This document shows, piece after piece, positions 1 through 9,500 of a stretch of DNA of 64,000 nt. Position numbers and translations under genes: made by a program. How positions within the stretch are numbered: the stretch's first letter is position 1; the number at the start of each line of letters is the position of its first letter. The DNA comes from an uncultured Eubacteriales bacterium (GTDB lineage: Bacteria; Bacillota; Clostridia; Christensenellales; Aristaeellaceae). Location: the NCBI GenBank assembly GCA_902761755.1, contig CACWLP010000001.1, forward strand, positions 62,001-126,000, given 5' to 3'. The notes under the pieces were generated by a model. That model saw only the letters and a list, made by a program, of their open reading frames with translations. It was not told the origin of the DNA and did not search any database.

Positions 1-242
1 GGCGCTTCGTTCCTTCCCACCTCCACCTGCCGCGTCTGAGGCGCCAGGTAGCCCGTGGTCCCGTAGCGGAAATACAGCACGGCGGTGAACCCCGAAGCGG
101 ACAGCCCGCCCGTATCGGCGCTGATCAGCACCGTATCCTCCACGGGCTGCGGCTTTTCCTCCTCCTGGGGCGGCGGCGCGCCGCAGCCGGACAGAAGCGC
201 CGCGCACAGGATCAAAAGCGCCCAGCGGCGCGCGCCCTTCAT
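1..242 (-). CDS. GerMN-like lipoprotein, 3' end outside the window
   Basis: The visible 80 residues begin with a lipoprotein signal (MKGARRWALLILCAALLSGCG, lipobox LSGC with the cysteine near residue 20), a short Pro/Glu linker, then a segment with TAVLYFRYGTTGYLAPQTR. The pattern 'LYF...GYLAP..R.V' matches the start of GerMN domains, found in GerM and related sporulation or germination lipoproteins. The ATG overlaps the stop of the upstream DUF6062 gene by four bases (ATGA), so the two are translationally coupled. The protein should sit on the outer face of the membrane. The domain call rests on a short N-terminal segment, since the gene runs off the edge. Confidence 0.62.
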   Translation of the reverse strand, partial: MKGARRWALLILCAALLSGCGAPPPQEEEKPQPVEDTVLISADTGGLSASGFTAVLYFRYGTTGYLAPQTRQVEVGRNEA

Positions 243-994
243 TGCGGCCAGGGCTCCTCGCCCAGGCACCAGCCCCGCAGCTTGTTCACCGTGCGCTCCA
301 GGCTGCCCCGGCTGTCGCCCCAGGGCTTATCGGCGTTGCGGTAATCGAATTTCAGGGTAAAGCCCTCCAGATCTTTTTCCATTTTGGTCAGGCTCTTTTC
401 CACCGCGGCGCACAGATCCGAAGCGAAGCGGCGGTACATATCGGGCTTCATTTCCTCCCCCGCCATCTGCAGAAGCAGCGCCATGTCCTTCAGGCATACG
501 CCCTTGGACTGGGCAAAGGCCCGGCGGAAAGCGTCGTCCGTTTCATAGAGATGCAGCAGGGTATAGGCGTAGCGGTTGGTGTTTTCCTCCACCGACCGGC
601 ACAGGATGCACGTGCCCGTCAGCTCCCGGATCTTCTCCGCCGCCGCCGCGCCGGGAGCGCCGCCCTCCGCCCGGCGGAACAGGGAAGGCTTTTTCCCCTC
701 CCCGGCCTTCGCTTCCTCCAGAATGGGGGCCAGGCGGCGCATGGTTTCCTTCAGATGCGAGTGCATCATCAGCGCGTGGCCCAGGCGGTTCTTCTTGGCG
801 TAGAGCATTCCCTGGTGCTTCGGGCAGAAGCCCAGGGCGTTCACCTGGATCCGGGTGTCCGGCTCCATCACCGACGCGCCCAGATACCTGTCCACGTCCA
901 CCTGCTCGTTATGCCGCCGCAGGGCGCACAGGGGACATTCGCCCTCCAGCTTCACCGCGTCCCACACAGGGATGGTATCCAAATGGTATCGCAT
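239..994 (-). CDS. DUF6062 family zinc-site protein
   Basis: A 251-residue cytoplasmic protein of unknown function. It has two cysteine clusters, CPLC at about residues 20-23 with CPKH at 57-60, and CILC at about 129-132 with a further Cys near 167; these look like two zinc-binding sites. The start MRYHLDTIPVWDA is chosen because AAAGGAGG lies just upstream; an open frame continues further upstream but has no start signal. It is the first gene of a pair with the GerMN-like lipoprotein and is divergent from the SPOR gene. DUF6062 is a domain of unknown role in Clostridia; no reaction can be assigned. Confidence 0.7.
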   Translation of the reverse strand: MRYHLDTIPVWDAVKLEGECPLCALRRHNEQVDVDRYLGASVMEPDTRIQVNALGFCPKHQGMLYAKKNRLGHALMMHSHLKETMRRLAPILEEAKAGEGKKPSLFRRAEGGAPGAAAAEKIRELTGTCILCRSVEENTNRYAYTLLHLYETDDAFRRAFAQSKGVCLKDMALLLQMAGEEMKPDMYRRFASDLCAAVEKSLTKMEKDLEGFTLKFDYRNADKPWGDSRGSLERTVNKLRGWCLGEEPWPQ

Positions 995-1057
995 AGGCCC
1001 TCCTTTGGAATAACGGGGCGCTCCCGGGCATATCCTTGCCTGAAAGGGGGCGGGAAA

Positions 1058-1876
1058 ATGCGCGCAGGGCGCTTGCAGACGCGGCGTTACCGGGTCCGCC
1101 GGACCCGCCGCAGGGTATTCCTGGTGCTGGCGCTGCTGGGCGCCGGGGCGTTTTTCCTGGCCCGCAGCCCCGTATTTCCCCGGCTGCAGGCCTACTTCAT
1201 CTCCCTGCTGCCCGGCGCTCCCGTCTCCCCGTACGAGGGGGAAATAACGGCCCGGGAAGCGGCCCTGCCCGGCGGGCAGTGGTACGCCCTGTCCCTGGGC
1301 ACGTACCGGGACGCCGCCGCGGCCCGGCAGGCTGCGGACAGCTTCCGCGCCCGAGGCGCGGGGGGATACCCGGATGGGGAAAACCGCCTGCTGGCGGCGG
1401 CCTATCCCGCCCGGGCGGACGCCCAGCAGGTGCAGAAGCGATTGCTGGCCAATCATGGCCTGGAAACGGCGCAGACGGAGATCGCCTGGCCGGAAATCCG
1501 CTTCCGCCTCACCGGGCGAAAGGATCAGCTGGACGCCGTGGAGGACGCCCTGCGCATCTTTTCCCAGACGGCGGAGCAGCTGTTTTCCCTTTCCTCCGGG
1601 CTGGATAAAAGGACGTTGGACGAATCCGCCGCCCGGCAGGCCCTCGCCTCCTGGCGGGACACCCTTTCCGCCCAGGCGGCGCGCCTGGACGAATGCTTCG
1701 GGGGCGCCGCTCCAAAGCCGGCGGAGCAGCTGCGCGGCCATATCGCATTCCTTGCGGACGCGCTGGCCGAAGCGCTGAACGAACAGGGAAGCGTGCGGCT
1801 GGGGGCGCAGATCAAATACTGCCATCTGGCCGCGCTGTGCCGCCTGCAAGCCTGGGCAGATACCCTGGCGGAATGA
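1058..1876 (+). CDS. Membrane-anchored SPOR-domain protein
   Basis: A 272-residue protein. A very Arg-rich N-terminus (residues 1-19) precedes one membrane helix (about 19-36), giving a type II topology with the rest outside. Residues 73-140 (QWYALSLGTYRDAAAARQAA and following) fit a SPOR domain, a peptidoglycan-binding fold that recognises denuded glycan strands at septa or during engulfment. The C-terminal half is helical, with no recognised domain. The ATG is preceded by AAAGGGGG at a good distance. The gene ends one base before the stop of the convergent gene. SPOR identity is inferred from pattern, not alignment. Confidence 0.65.
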   Translation: MRAGRLQTRRYRVRRTRRRVFLVLALLGAGAFFLARSPVFPRLQAYFISLLPGAPVSPYEGEITAREAALPGGQWYALSLGTYRDAAAARQAADSFRARGAGGYPDGENRLLAAAYPARADAQQVQKRLLANHGLETAQTEIAWPEIRFRLTGRKDQLDAVEDALRIFSQTAEQLFSLSSGLDKRTLDESAARQALASWRDTLSAQAARLDECFGGAAPKPAEQLRGHIAFLADALAEALNEQGSVRLGAQIKYCHLAALCRLQAWADTLAE

Positions 1877-2962
1877 TCACCGTCCCACGGCGGGCCTCTC
1901 CGGAGGATTGCACCGGGGGCAGCGCACCAGGTTTTTGTACTCCTGGCTGTTGATCAGATCGAAGGAGAAGCTGGACAGCGGCCAATAGCGCTCGTCCACC
2001 GCGGGGCAATTGGGCATGGCGTGGTAATACTTGCCGCCCTCCTTGTTGTAATACACGGTGATGGCGCTGCTGCCGTCGGGGTTGGGCGTGGCGGTAGGCG
2101 CGATGGTGGAGGCGGGCATGGTGGCCGCCGGCCCTTGCTGCTCCGATTCGTGGATCACCACGCCGTCCAGGCTTTCGGGGTCCACATACCACATGTCGTT
2201 CACCCGGTACATCAGCACCTGCAGCCGCTTCCAGACCTGGGAATTGTCATTTTCATTGAACAGCACCCGGATCGTGATGGTGCGGGTATTGTCACCGTCG
2301 CTGCCGCTGATGCTCTCTATCACGAAGCTGAGCGGCCGGCTGCCCTTCACCCGCTGGTACATCGTGGTCTCCGGGGAGGACTGGGTGCTCACCCAGGCAG
2401 GCTGGCAGTATTTTATCATTTCATCCACCCGCAGCAGCGCCCACTGGGCCAGAAAGCCCTCCAGCTGCTGCTGCGCGGCGGGCATCATCACCTGACTGTC
2501 CGGGTTATCGGTGGGCTCCTGCGTGGGATCGGGGGTAGAGGACACGCTGAAATTCCCGTAAGCGCTCACCTGGGTGTCCCCGCCGCGTGCGCCGCCGTTC
2601 ACATTGTCGCCGCCGGGCACCAGGAGGGCCACCACGATCACCAGCGCCAGGGCCGCGTACACCACGGTGAGGGTGCTGCGGGCGCTTTTCACAAAAGCCT
2701 TCGCCGCCCACATCAGCAGCAGCGACACCGCCACGGCTCCCAGGAACAGCAGCCGCAGAAACAGATTGGGAATCAGCAGGCACAGCAGGAAAAGCACCGG
2801 CAGCACCGCCGACAGCACGATGGACAGCACCTGATACTTTTTCCCTTTTCCCGCGGGCTGGGGGCCTTCCCCCGGCTGGACGGGCCTGTCCGCCTGGGCA
2901 TGCCGCCGGTTCTTCATATTGTACAGCGGCGCGGAATTATACTGACCGCGATTGGAATTCAT
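1877..2962 (-). CDS. Multi-spanning membrane protein with C-terminal Cys motif
   Basis: A 361-residue protein not recognised as a named family. A polar N-terminus (1-42) is followed by three hydrophobic segments (about 44-65, 68-88 and 97-116), then an acidic/Thr-Pro linker and an extracytoplasmic domain at about 160-275. A second Pro/Thr linker leads to a short module with YYNKEGGKYYHAMPNC and RCPRCNP. That last module resembles the small Cys module often appended to secreted Firmicute proteins, where 'YH...C' and 'C..C' probably bind metal. The ATG has AAAGGAGA upstream. It is convergent with the SPOR gene, with adjoining stops. Confidence 0.6.
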   Translation of the reverse strand: MNSNRGQYNSAPLYNMKNRRHAQADRPVQPGEGPQPAGKGKKYQVLSIVLSAVLPVLFLLCLLIPNLFLRLLFLGAVAVSLLLMWAAKAFVKSARSTLTVVYAALALVIVVALLVPGGDNVNGGARGGDTQVSAYGNFSVSSTPDPTQEPTDNPDSQVMMPAAQQQLEGFLAQWALLRVDEMIKYCQPAWVSTQSSPETTMYQRVKGSRPLSFVIESISGSDGDNTRTITIRVLFNENDNSQVWKRLQVLMYRVNDMWYVDPESLDGVVIHESEQQGPAATMPASTIAPTATPNPDGSSAITVYYNKEGGKYYHAMPNCPAVDERYWPLSSFSFDLINSQEYKNLVRCPRCNPPERPAVGR

Positions 2963-3060
2963 CCTGTTCTCCTTTCAGCCCGCGCGAAAATCCTCCGCCG
3001 GCGAAAACAAATCTCCCATCATAAAACGCCCGTCTGCCGGAATTTGATCCCGGCGCCGGC

Positions 3061-4674
3061 TCATTCGTCGATCTGCACCCTGTCCCGTCCGAAGGTGTCG
3101 ATCAGGCCGGACAGCGTTTTTTCTTCCCGCAGGCCGTCGTCCGGGGCCGGGGCCGCCTCCTGGGGCAGGGCCTCGAACCGGGCGTCCCCGCCGCCGCACT
3201 GATGCAGCGCCTTCTCGATCTTCTCCCGGCGCTCCGCGCTGGCCAGCATGTTCATAAAAATTTCTTCCCCGGGAGCGAACAGCGCCCGGTACACCCCGTC
3301 CTTGAAGCCGCCGTATTTGCCCCGGCTCAGAGGCGCGTAAACGGCGGGATCCGTCTTTTTGAGCAGCTTGAGCGCGTCGTTCCACACGTCCTTGGGCATT
3401 TTTCCGCCCTCGGGCGCGGGCGGCTCCTCCGCCGCTTTGGGGGAAGGCCTGGCAGGCCGGGCCGGGGCGGGGGCGGCGGGCTTTGCCGCTTCGGACGCCG
3501 CCGGCGCGGCGCGCACCCCGTTCTTTTCCAGCGCCGAAAGCCGCCTCTCCAATTCCCCGATCCTTTCCAGCAAGGCGCTCACGTCCTGGTCCTCCGGCTG
3601 GTCGCAGGCGCGCAGGGCGAAGATTTCCAGCACCGACCGGGCGGAGGACGCCCAGCGGGTGTCCGCCTCGGCCTTCATGCAGCTCTCCAGCGTCCGCAGC
3701 AGCCGTTCCGCGGAGAACGTTTCCGCCTGGGCGGCGTAGCGTTTGCGGTTCTCGCCGGTGGCGCCGGGCAGCGCCTCCCCGGGGCCGCAGAGCTTGGCCG
3801 CCATCAGCAGCCGGAAGTGGGCGGACAGATCCTTGAGGAACACCTGCACGTCCCGTCCGCCCCGCATCAGTTCGTCGATCAGGCGCAGGGCTTCCCCGCC
3901 CTCCTGCCGGGCCAGGGCGTCGGCGAAGGAAAACAGGAAAGCCCGGTCCGCCGTGCCCAGGGCGTCCCGGACGTGGGCTTCGGTGATCACGTCCCCGGCG
4001 CCCATGCACATATCCAGGATGGAAAGCGCGTCCCGCATGCCGCCCTCCGCCGCCCGGGCGATGAGGGAAAGGGCCTCGGGCTCGGCGGTCATGCCGCTTT
4101 TTTCCGCCACGGTTTTCAGATGCCCCGCGATCTGATCCTCGCTGTACCGCCCGAAATCGTACCGCTGGCAGCGGCTGAGGATGGTGGCGGGCAGCTTCTG
4201 GGGCTCGGTGGTGGCCAGGATGAACACCATGTACTCCGGCGGCTCCTCCAGGGTCTTGAGCAGGGCGTTAAAGGCCGCGTTGGAGAGCATGTGCACTTCG
4301 TCGATGATGTACACCTTGTATTTGCCGAACTGGGGTGGGTAATCCACCTTTTCCAGCAGATCCCGGATCTCCTCCACCCGGCTGTTGCTGGCGGCGTCCA
4401 TTTCATACACGTCGAAGGACGCGCCGCTTTCGATGGTTTTGCAGCTTTGGCACTCCCCGCAGGGATCGCCGTCCACGGGATGCTCGCAGTTGATGGCCCG
4501 GGTGAGGATGCGGGCCGCGCTGGTTTTGCCGGTGCCCCGGCTGCCGCAGAACAGATAGGCATGGGCGATCCGCCCCGTGGTCACCTGATTGCGCAGGGTG
4601 CGCACGATGGCCTCCTGGCCCACCATTTCCGAGAACGTCCTGGGCCGCCAGACCCGGTACAAAGCCTGATACAA
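3061..4674 (-). CDS. dnaX: DNA polymerase III subunit gamma/tau
   Basis: The clamp-loader ATPase subunit that helps load the beta sliding clamp onto primed DNA. The 537 residues show Walker A GSRGTGKT (44-51), a zinc module with Cys at about 63, 72, 75 and 78, Walker B IIDEVHML (about 123-130) and the SRC sensor motif ILSRCQRYDF. An Ala/Pro-rich linker near residue 400 leads to a tau-like C-terminal domain. The start is TTG (4674-4672), preceded by GGGGAGGA at a spacing of about eight; no in-frame ATG fits. The recombination genes recR/ybaB that often follow dnaX in Firmicutes are absent. Confidence 0.95.
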   Translation of the reverse strand: MYQALYRVWRPRTFSEMVGQEAIVRTLRNQVTTGRIAHAYLFCGSRGTGKTSAARILTRAINCEHPVDGDPCGECQSCKTIESGASFDVYEMDAASNSRVEEIRDLLEKVDYPPQFGKYKVYIIDEVHMLSNAAFNALLKTLEEPPEYMVFILATTEPQKLPATILSRCQRYDFGRYSEDQIAGHLKTVAEKSGMTAEPEALSLIARAAEGGMRDALSILDMCMGAGDVITEAHVRDALGTADRAFLFSFADALARQEGGEALRLIDELMRGGRDVQVFLKDLSAHFRLLMAAKLCGPGEALPGATGENRKRYAAQAETFSAERLLRTLESCMKAEADTRWASSARSVLEIFALRACDQPEDQDVSALLERIGELERRLSALEKNGVRAAPAASEAAKPAAPAPARPARPSPKAAEEPPAPEGGKMPKDVWNDALKLLKKTDPAVYAPLSRGKYGGFKDGVYRALFAPGEEIFMNMLASAERREKIEKALHQCGGGDARFEALPQEAAPAPDDGLREEKTLSGLIDTFGRDRVQIDE

Positions 4675-4735
4675 GATCCATTCCTCCCCGTTTCGGGATC
4701 GTTGTGAACGCGCGCCGTATTCCGCCCGCCGCGCC

Positions 4736-5338
4736 TTATTTGATTTCCTTCATCCGCCGCTCCAGCACCTCCGGCGCGGCCACGCTGTACCCGAAAAAGC
4801 CCAGCGCCCCGCCCAGGGCGTAATAGACGCCGTGGTTGTAGGCGATCAGCTTCATCCGGCCGAAATCCAGGCGGCCGGAATCGTCCATCATTTCTTTTTT
4901 CACGCCCACCCGTTCGATTTTGCCCAGAAACAGATCATGGCTGCCCAGATCCTGTACGGACGCGACGCGGCAGGCCAGATACAGGGGACATTCGGCGATG
5001 GCCGGGGCGGAAAAGCCCTCCACCGCCGCGGGGGTCAGGCCGCAGGCAGCGAATTTGTCCACGTCCCGGCCCGACTTGACGCCGCAAAAATCCGTGGCTT
5101 TCAGCTGCTCCTCGCCCACCAGGTTGATCACAAACTCCCCGGATTCCCGGATGATGCCGTGGGAAAAGCGCTCCTTCCGGACGGAAACGGAGCACATGGG
5201 CGGCTCGGAATTCACCGTGCCCACCCAGGCCAGGGTAACGATATTGGGCTTTTCGCCCTCCCGGGCGCAGGAAACCATCACCGCGGGCACGGGGGCCAGC
5301 AGGGTGCCGGGCTTGAGCTGTACGAATCCGTTTTCCAT
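4736..5338 (-). CDS. Flavin reductase-like FMN-binding protein
   Basis: A 200-residue protein of the flavin reductase-like split-barrel family. It starts with the typical LKPGTLLAPVPAVMVSC and continues with NIVTLAWVGTVNSEPPM and an INLVGEEQLKATDFCG segment, all in the family order. Members bind FMN and reduce flavins or act as electron-transfer proteins in anaerobes; the substrate is not predictable. AAAGGAGG precedes the ATG, and part of this site also holds the stop of the upstream flavoprotein gene, so the two are coupled and may share redox work. Confidence 0.85.
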   Translation of the reverse strand: MENGFVQLKPGTLLAPVPAVMVSCAREGEKPNIVTLAWVGTVNSEPPMCSVSVRKERFSHGIIRESGEFVINLVGEEQLKATDFCGVKSGRDVDKFAACGLTPAAVEGFSAPAIAECPLYLACRVASVQDLGSHDLFLGKIERVGVKKEMMDDSGRLDFGRMKLIAYNHGVYYALGGALGFFGYSVAAPEVLERRMKEIK

Positions 5339-5350
5339 AAGCGTCCTCCT

Positions 5351-6589
5351 TTATCGGTCCGGGGCGATGCGGGCGGCGTTTTCCCCCGCGGTCAGGCCGG
5401 AAGCGAAAGCGAAGAGCAGATTGAAGCCGCCGCATCCGCCGTCCACATCCAGCATTTCCCCTGCGGCGAACAAGCCGGGGACCAGGCGGGATTCCAGGGT
5501 GTCCGGGTCAAATTCCCCGGTGCGGATGCCGCCGGCAGTGACCTGGGCGGCGTCCATTCCCCGCACGCCGGCGAGGGGCACGGGAAAAGCCGTCAGGCTC
5601 CGCGCCAGATTTTCTTTGTCCTGTCCCGCCAGCCTTTCCGCCAGCAGCCGGGGCGCGAGCCCCTTCAAAAGCGCCTCCCGGGGCAGGATATGCAGCCGCT
5701 CCTTCAGCAATGCAAGGGCCGCCGGCTCATTCCGGAAGGGGCCCTCCGGCGCGTCGGTTACGAAATACCGCCGGGGCGCGAGGCCCAGCATGGGCGAAAA
5801 ATCCAGGTACAGCAGCGGCCACGCGCCGCTTTTCTCTTTTTCCTCCCCGGCGCTGCGGGAAAGCTCCATGGCGCACACGCCGCTGACCCCGTAATCGGTG
5901 AACAGCGCCTCCCCCTGGGATTGGGCGAAGGGCTTCCCGTCCTTCCGTCGGCACAGGGTCAGGATGGCGGGCAGCCGCAGGCCGGACAGGCCCTTCACCG
6001 CGGCTTTTTCCGCCATCAGCGGGGTCAGCGCGGGCCGGGGCGGGATCAGGGTGTGGCCCAAATCCGTCAGCAGCCGATACGCGCCGCCGTCGTGGCCCAG
6101 CTTTCCCCCGGCCATGCCTCCGCAGGCGGCGACCACCGCCCGGGCGCCATATACGCCGCGGGGGGTGTGCAGGCGAAAGCCCGCGCCGGCCTGCTCGATC
6201 CGGACGGCGGGGGTTTCGCTTAAGACCGGGACGCTCCGCCTTTCCAGCGCGCCGCGGAGCACGTCCAGCACGGCGGCAGCCTGGCCGCAGGCGGGGTACA
6301 CCCGCCCCTGCTCCTCCTGCACGGTCAGAAGCCCCAGGCCGTGAAAGAACGCCAGCACCCGCTCCGCCGGGCAGTTCTCCAGCACCCGCCGGGCCAGGGA
6401 AGCGCCGCCGGGGTAATTGAGGGGCCCGGTATTGGCCAGGTTGCACCGGCCGTTGCCGCTGGCCAGGATCTTCCGCCCCACCCGGGGGGCGGCCTCCAGC
6501 ACGGCTGCGCGGGCGCCCTGATTCGATGCGGAAAGCGCGGCGGACAAACCCGCCGCGCCTCCGCCGATGATCAGCACATCGTAAGTCAT
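5351..6589 (-). CDS. BaiN/HI0933-family FAD-dependent oxidoreductase
   Basis: A 412-residue flavoprotein. The N-terminus DVLIIGGGAAGLSAALSA is the FAD Rossmann motif, followed by GRKILASGNGRCNLAN, the hallmark of the HI0933/YhiN/BaiN family. The C-terminus has AGEMLDVDGGCGGFNLLFAFASG, the second FAD contact. Family members are annotated as aminoacetone oxidase-like or BaiN-like; BaiN has been linked to bile-acid dehydroxylation, but most family members have unknown substrates, so that role should not be assumed. No clear ribosome site precedes the ATG; it begins four bases after the SH3 gene's stop and is probably coupled to it. Confidence 0.88.
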   Translation of the reverse strand: MTYDVLIIGGGAAGLSAALSASNQGARAAVLEAAPRVGRKILASGNGRCNLANTGPLNYPGGASLARRVLENCPAERVLAFFHGLGLLTVQEEQGRVYPACGQAAAVLDVLRGALERRSVPVLSETPAVRIEQAGAGFRLHTPRGVYGARAVVAACGGMAGGKLGHDGGAYRLLTDLGHTLIPPRPALTPLMAEKAAVKGLSGLRLPAILTLCRRKDGKPFAQSQGEALFTDYGVSGVCAMELSRSAGEEKEKSGAWPLLYLDFSPMLGLAPRRYFVTDAPEGPFRNEPAALALLKERLHILPREALLKGLAPRLLAERLAGQDKENLARSLTAFPVPLAGVRGMDAAQVTAGGIRTGEFDPDTLESRLVPGLFAAGEMLDVDGGCGGFNLLFAFASGLTAGENAARIAPDR

Positions 6590-6593
6590 GGGA

Positions 6594-9500
6594 TTATTTG
6601 GTGCCGCTCTTGGAGTGCGTATAGGCGTACTCGATGGCGCTCACCGCACCGAACCAGCCGTTGTAGCTGGCGTCCACGTCCACGTGATCGGTATTGTGGG
6701 TCTTGCTGTTGGTGAAGTGGACGCAGAACTGGCCGTTGTAATTGTTGTCCGGGATCCGGTCGCCCTTGAAGTTATGCGGGATGCCGTACATGGAGGCCGC
6801 GAAGGTGCGCCCGCCGATGGTGACCCACAGGGGCCGGCGGCGCCAGGACTCCAGCTCTTTCTCCCGGTCGGAGATCTCCTGGGCGTTGCTCACGCCGTAG
6901 ATCTGGCAGATGGCGGCGGTATCCGCGGTGGTCAGCGGCTCGCAGTCGGCGTGGTTGTCGCCATAGAGCCGCTGGGCCTTGAAGGAAATGCCGGTGTACA
7001 CGTCGGTGATCACCGCCACGGTGCCCACGCCCCAGATGCCCTGGATGCCGCCGGTGAACCAGTCGATCTTCTCCACCGGGTACAGCGTGGTGGTGGCGCT
7101 GCTGCCGTCATAGGTACCCACGGGCACGGTGCCGAACAGGGCGTGCTGGGTCTTCTCCCCGGCGATGCCGTCCACCGTCAGGCCGTTGGCCTTCTGGAAG
7201 TTGATGATGGCGGTCTCCGTGCTGGTCAGGTACGTGCCGGTCACCTGATCGGCGGTGAGGAAGCCCTTCTCCACCAGCTTCTGCTGCAGGGCGGTCACAT
7301 CGGTGCCCGTATCGTTCTTGGACAGCGTCCGGTAAGTGGCTTCCTTGGGCGCGCTGGGATTGCCGGTCTGCTCGTAGAGCTTCTTTTCCGCGTTGGTCAG
7401 CACCCGCACCAGGTCGCCCCGCATCCAGCCGGTAATGGTGCCGTAGCGGATGTTGAACCAGTAATAGGGGTTCTGGGCGGTGGGCGCCTGATACTTGCCC
7501 AGGTAGGTCAGCATGGTGCCGGCTGTGCGCACGGTGGTCAGCTCGCGGCCCTGCATGGAGGGATCCTTGCGGATGATCACCTTTTCCTTGGTGGTCATGG
7601 CCAGGTTGCTCAGATCCGTGGTGTTGGGCGTGGCGTCGGGCGCCAGCGTCACCACGTTAGGCGGCGGCGTGGGCGTGCCGCGCATGGCGTCGTATTCCGC
7701 ATTGGTGAGCACCCGGGCGAAATTGCCGTGGATGTAGGCGGTCTTGCCGTTATAGGTGACGCGGTACCAGGTGATCTGGCCCACGGTTTCCTTCTTGGTG
7801 AAGGGCAGCACGGTGCCCTTGTTCACCTGGCCCAGGGTGCCGGCCTTGGTGCTGGCCTTTTCCCGCACCCAGACCTTGTCCGCGGTGATGGTGATGTAGT
7901 TGCTGTTGCCGGGCCGCGGCGATGCGGCGCCGGGGGTGGGCGAAGGCAGCTTGCCCGTGGATTTATAGGTATCCAGCTGCCAGTCGGCCAGCTGATAGGC
8001 GAAATCGCCCCGGAGATAGGCCCGGGTGCCGTTCGCCGTGACCACGGGATACCACAGGTATCCGGCATTGGCGACAGGAGCGCCCGTCATGGGCAGCACG
8101 GTGCCCTTTTCCTTCACCTGGCCGGCGGTCTCCGCGTTGGGTTCGGGCTTGAGCCGCAGCCACACGGAGGACGCCGTGGTAGCCGCGTAGCCGGTGGTAA
8201 CGACGGTGTCGGGCGGGGTGGTGGGCGTGGTGGAGCCGCTTTCGCTCACGATCTTGGCCATATCGCCCAGCACGTAGCCGAAGGTGCCAAACTGATTGGA
8301 GTACACCAGATACCACAGCTCCGAGCCGCCGGAATACGCCGTTCCGTAGAAGGGCAGCTCCGTGCCCAGCGGCAGCTGGCCGTAGGAGGTGCCCCAGGGC
8401 TTCATGCGCACGTTCACGCCGCCCTTGACCAGCTTGATATAGCCCACCACCGTGCTGCCGGAAGGCCCGGCGGGGGTGGCCGCGGGAGTCGCCGCCGGCG
8501 TCGCCGCGGGAGTGGGGGCCTGTACGGGCGCGCCGGAAGCGTCGCAGTACGTCCAGCAGTCGGACCGCACATAGCCCGTGATGCCGTTATAGGTCACCAG
8601 CACCCAGTTGTAATTGTCCGCCTGGGTGGGGCCGGCGGTATAAGCCAGCACGGTGCCCACGGGCAGCTTGTCCGCCGCCCGGGGAGTCAGCACGGTGCCG
8701 CCCGGGGTCTTGCGCAGGTTCACCTTGTCCAGCGTCAGCTTCACATAGCCGGAGCCGGTAGCCGGGGTGGCGGGGCCGGGAGAGGTGACCGGGGCGGGGG
8801 GCAGGGTGTAGCCGCCCAGCTCCGCCTGGGTCAGCACCCGCAGCGCCGTGGCGGGCACAAAGCCGTACACGCCATTGGTTTCAATGATATACCAGTCGTC
8901 CGCCGTGTTCCCGGCGGGCTTGCCGAAGATATTCACCACCGTGTTGGCCGAAAGCACGGCCAGGGACGTGCCGCCGGCGGTCTGGCGCAGGTTCACGCCG
9001 TCCACGGTGATCAATCCGTAATTGCTCTCGGGGGACGTGGGGGTCGTGGAGCCGGCGGGGTTGTCGATCAGGGTGAAGAAATTACCGTGAACAAAGCCGG
9101 TATAGGTGCGGCTGGGATTGGTGGGAGTGCCGCCCTTGACCTTGTACCAGGTGACGTCGCCCTTCTTTTCGGTGCCCAGCACCTCCAGCACCCAGCCTGC
9201 GGGCAGGCGGGCCCAGAAATCGCCGTTGAGGTTCGTATCCTTGCGGAAGAAGACGTTGTCCGTGGTGACGCGGCCGTAGGTGACGCCTTCCTTATAGTTG
9301 ATGGTATTGGTGCCGTTGGCACCGGAGAGCAGGTTGCCCGCGGCGTCGCACAGCTTATAGCAGTCGGACCGCACATAGCCCGCCTTGCCGTCGTAATACA
9401 CCTGCACCCAGTCAAATTCCCCGAACCGGGTGACGCTGTAATACGCCAGCACCGTGCCCAGGGGAATCTGGTTGTTTTCATTCAGGGAAATGCCGCCGGG

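Noticed and set aside
3061..4674. Programmed frameshift in dnaX that would make a separate gamma product.
   Set aside because: A run of only five A followed by G (CTC AAA AAG on the minus strand near 3356) lacks the leading A of the known heptamer, and no strong downstream hairpin was evident.
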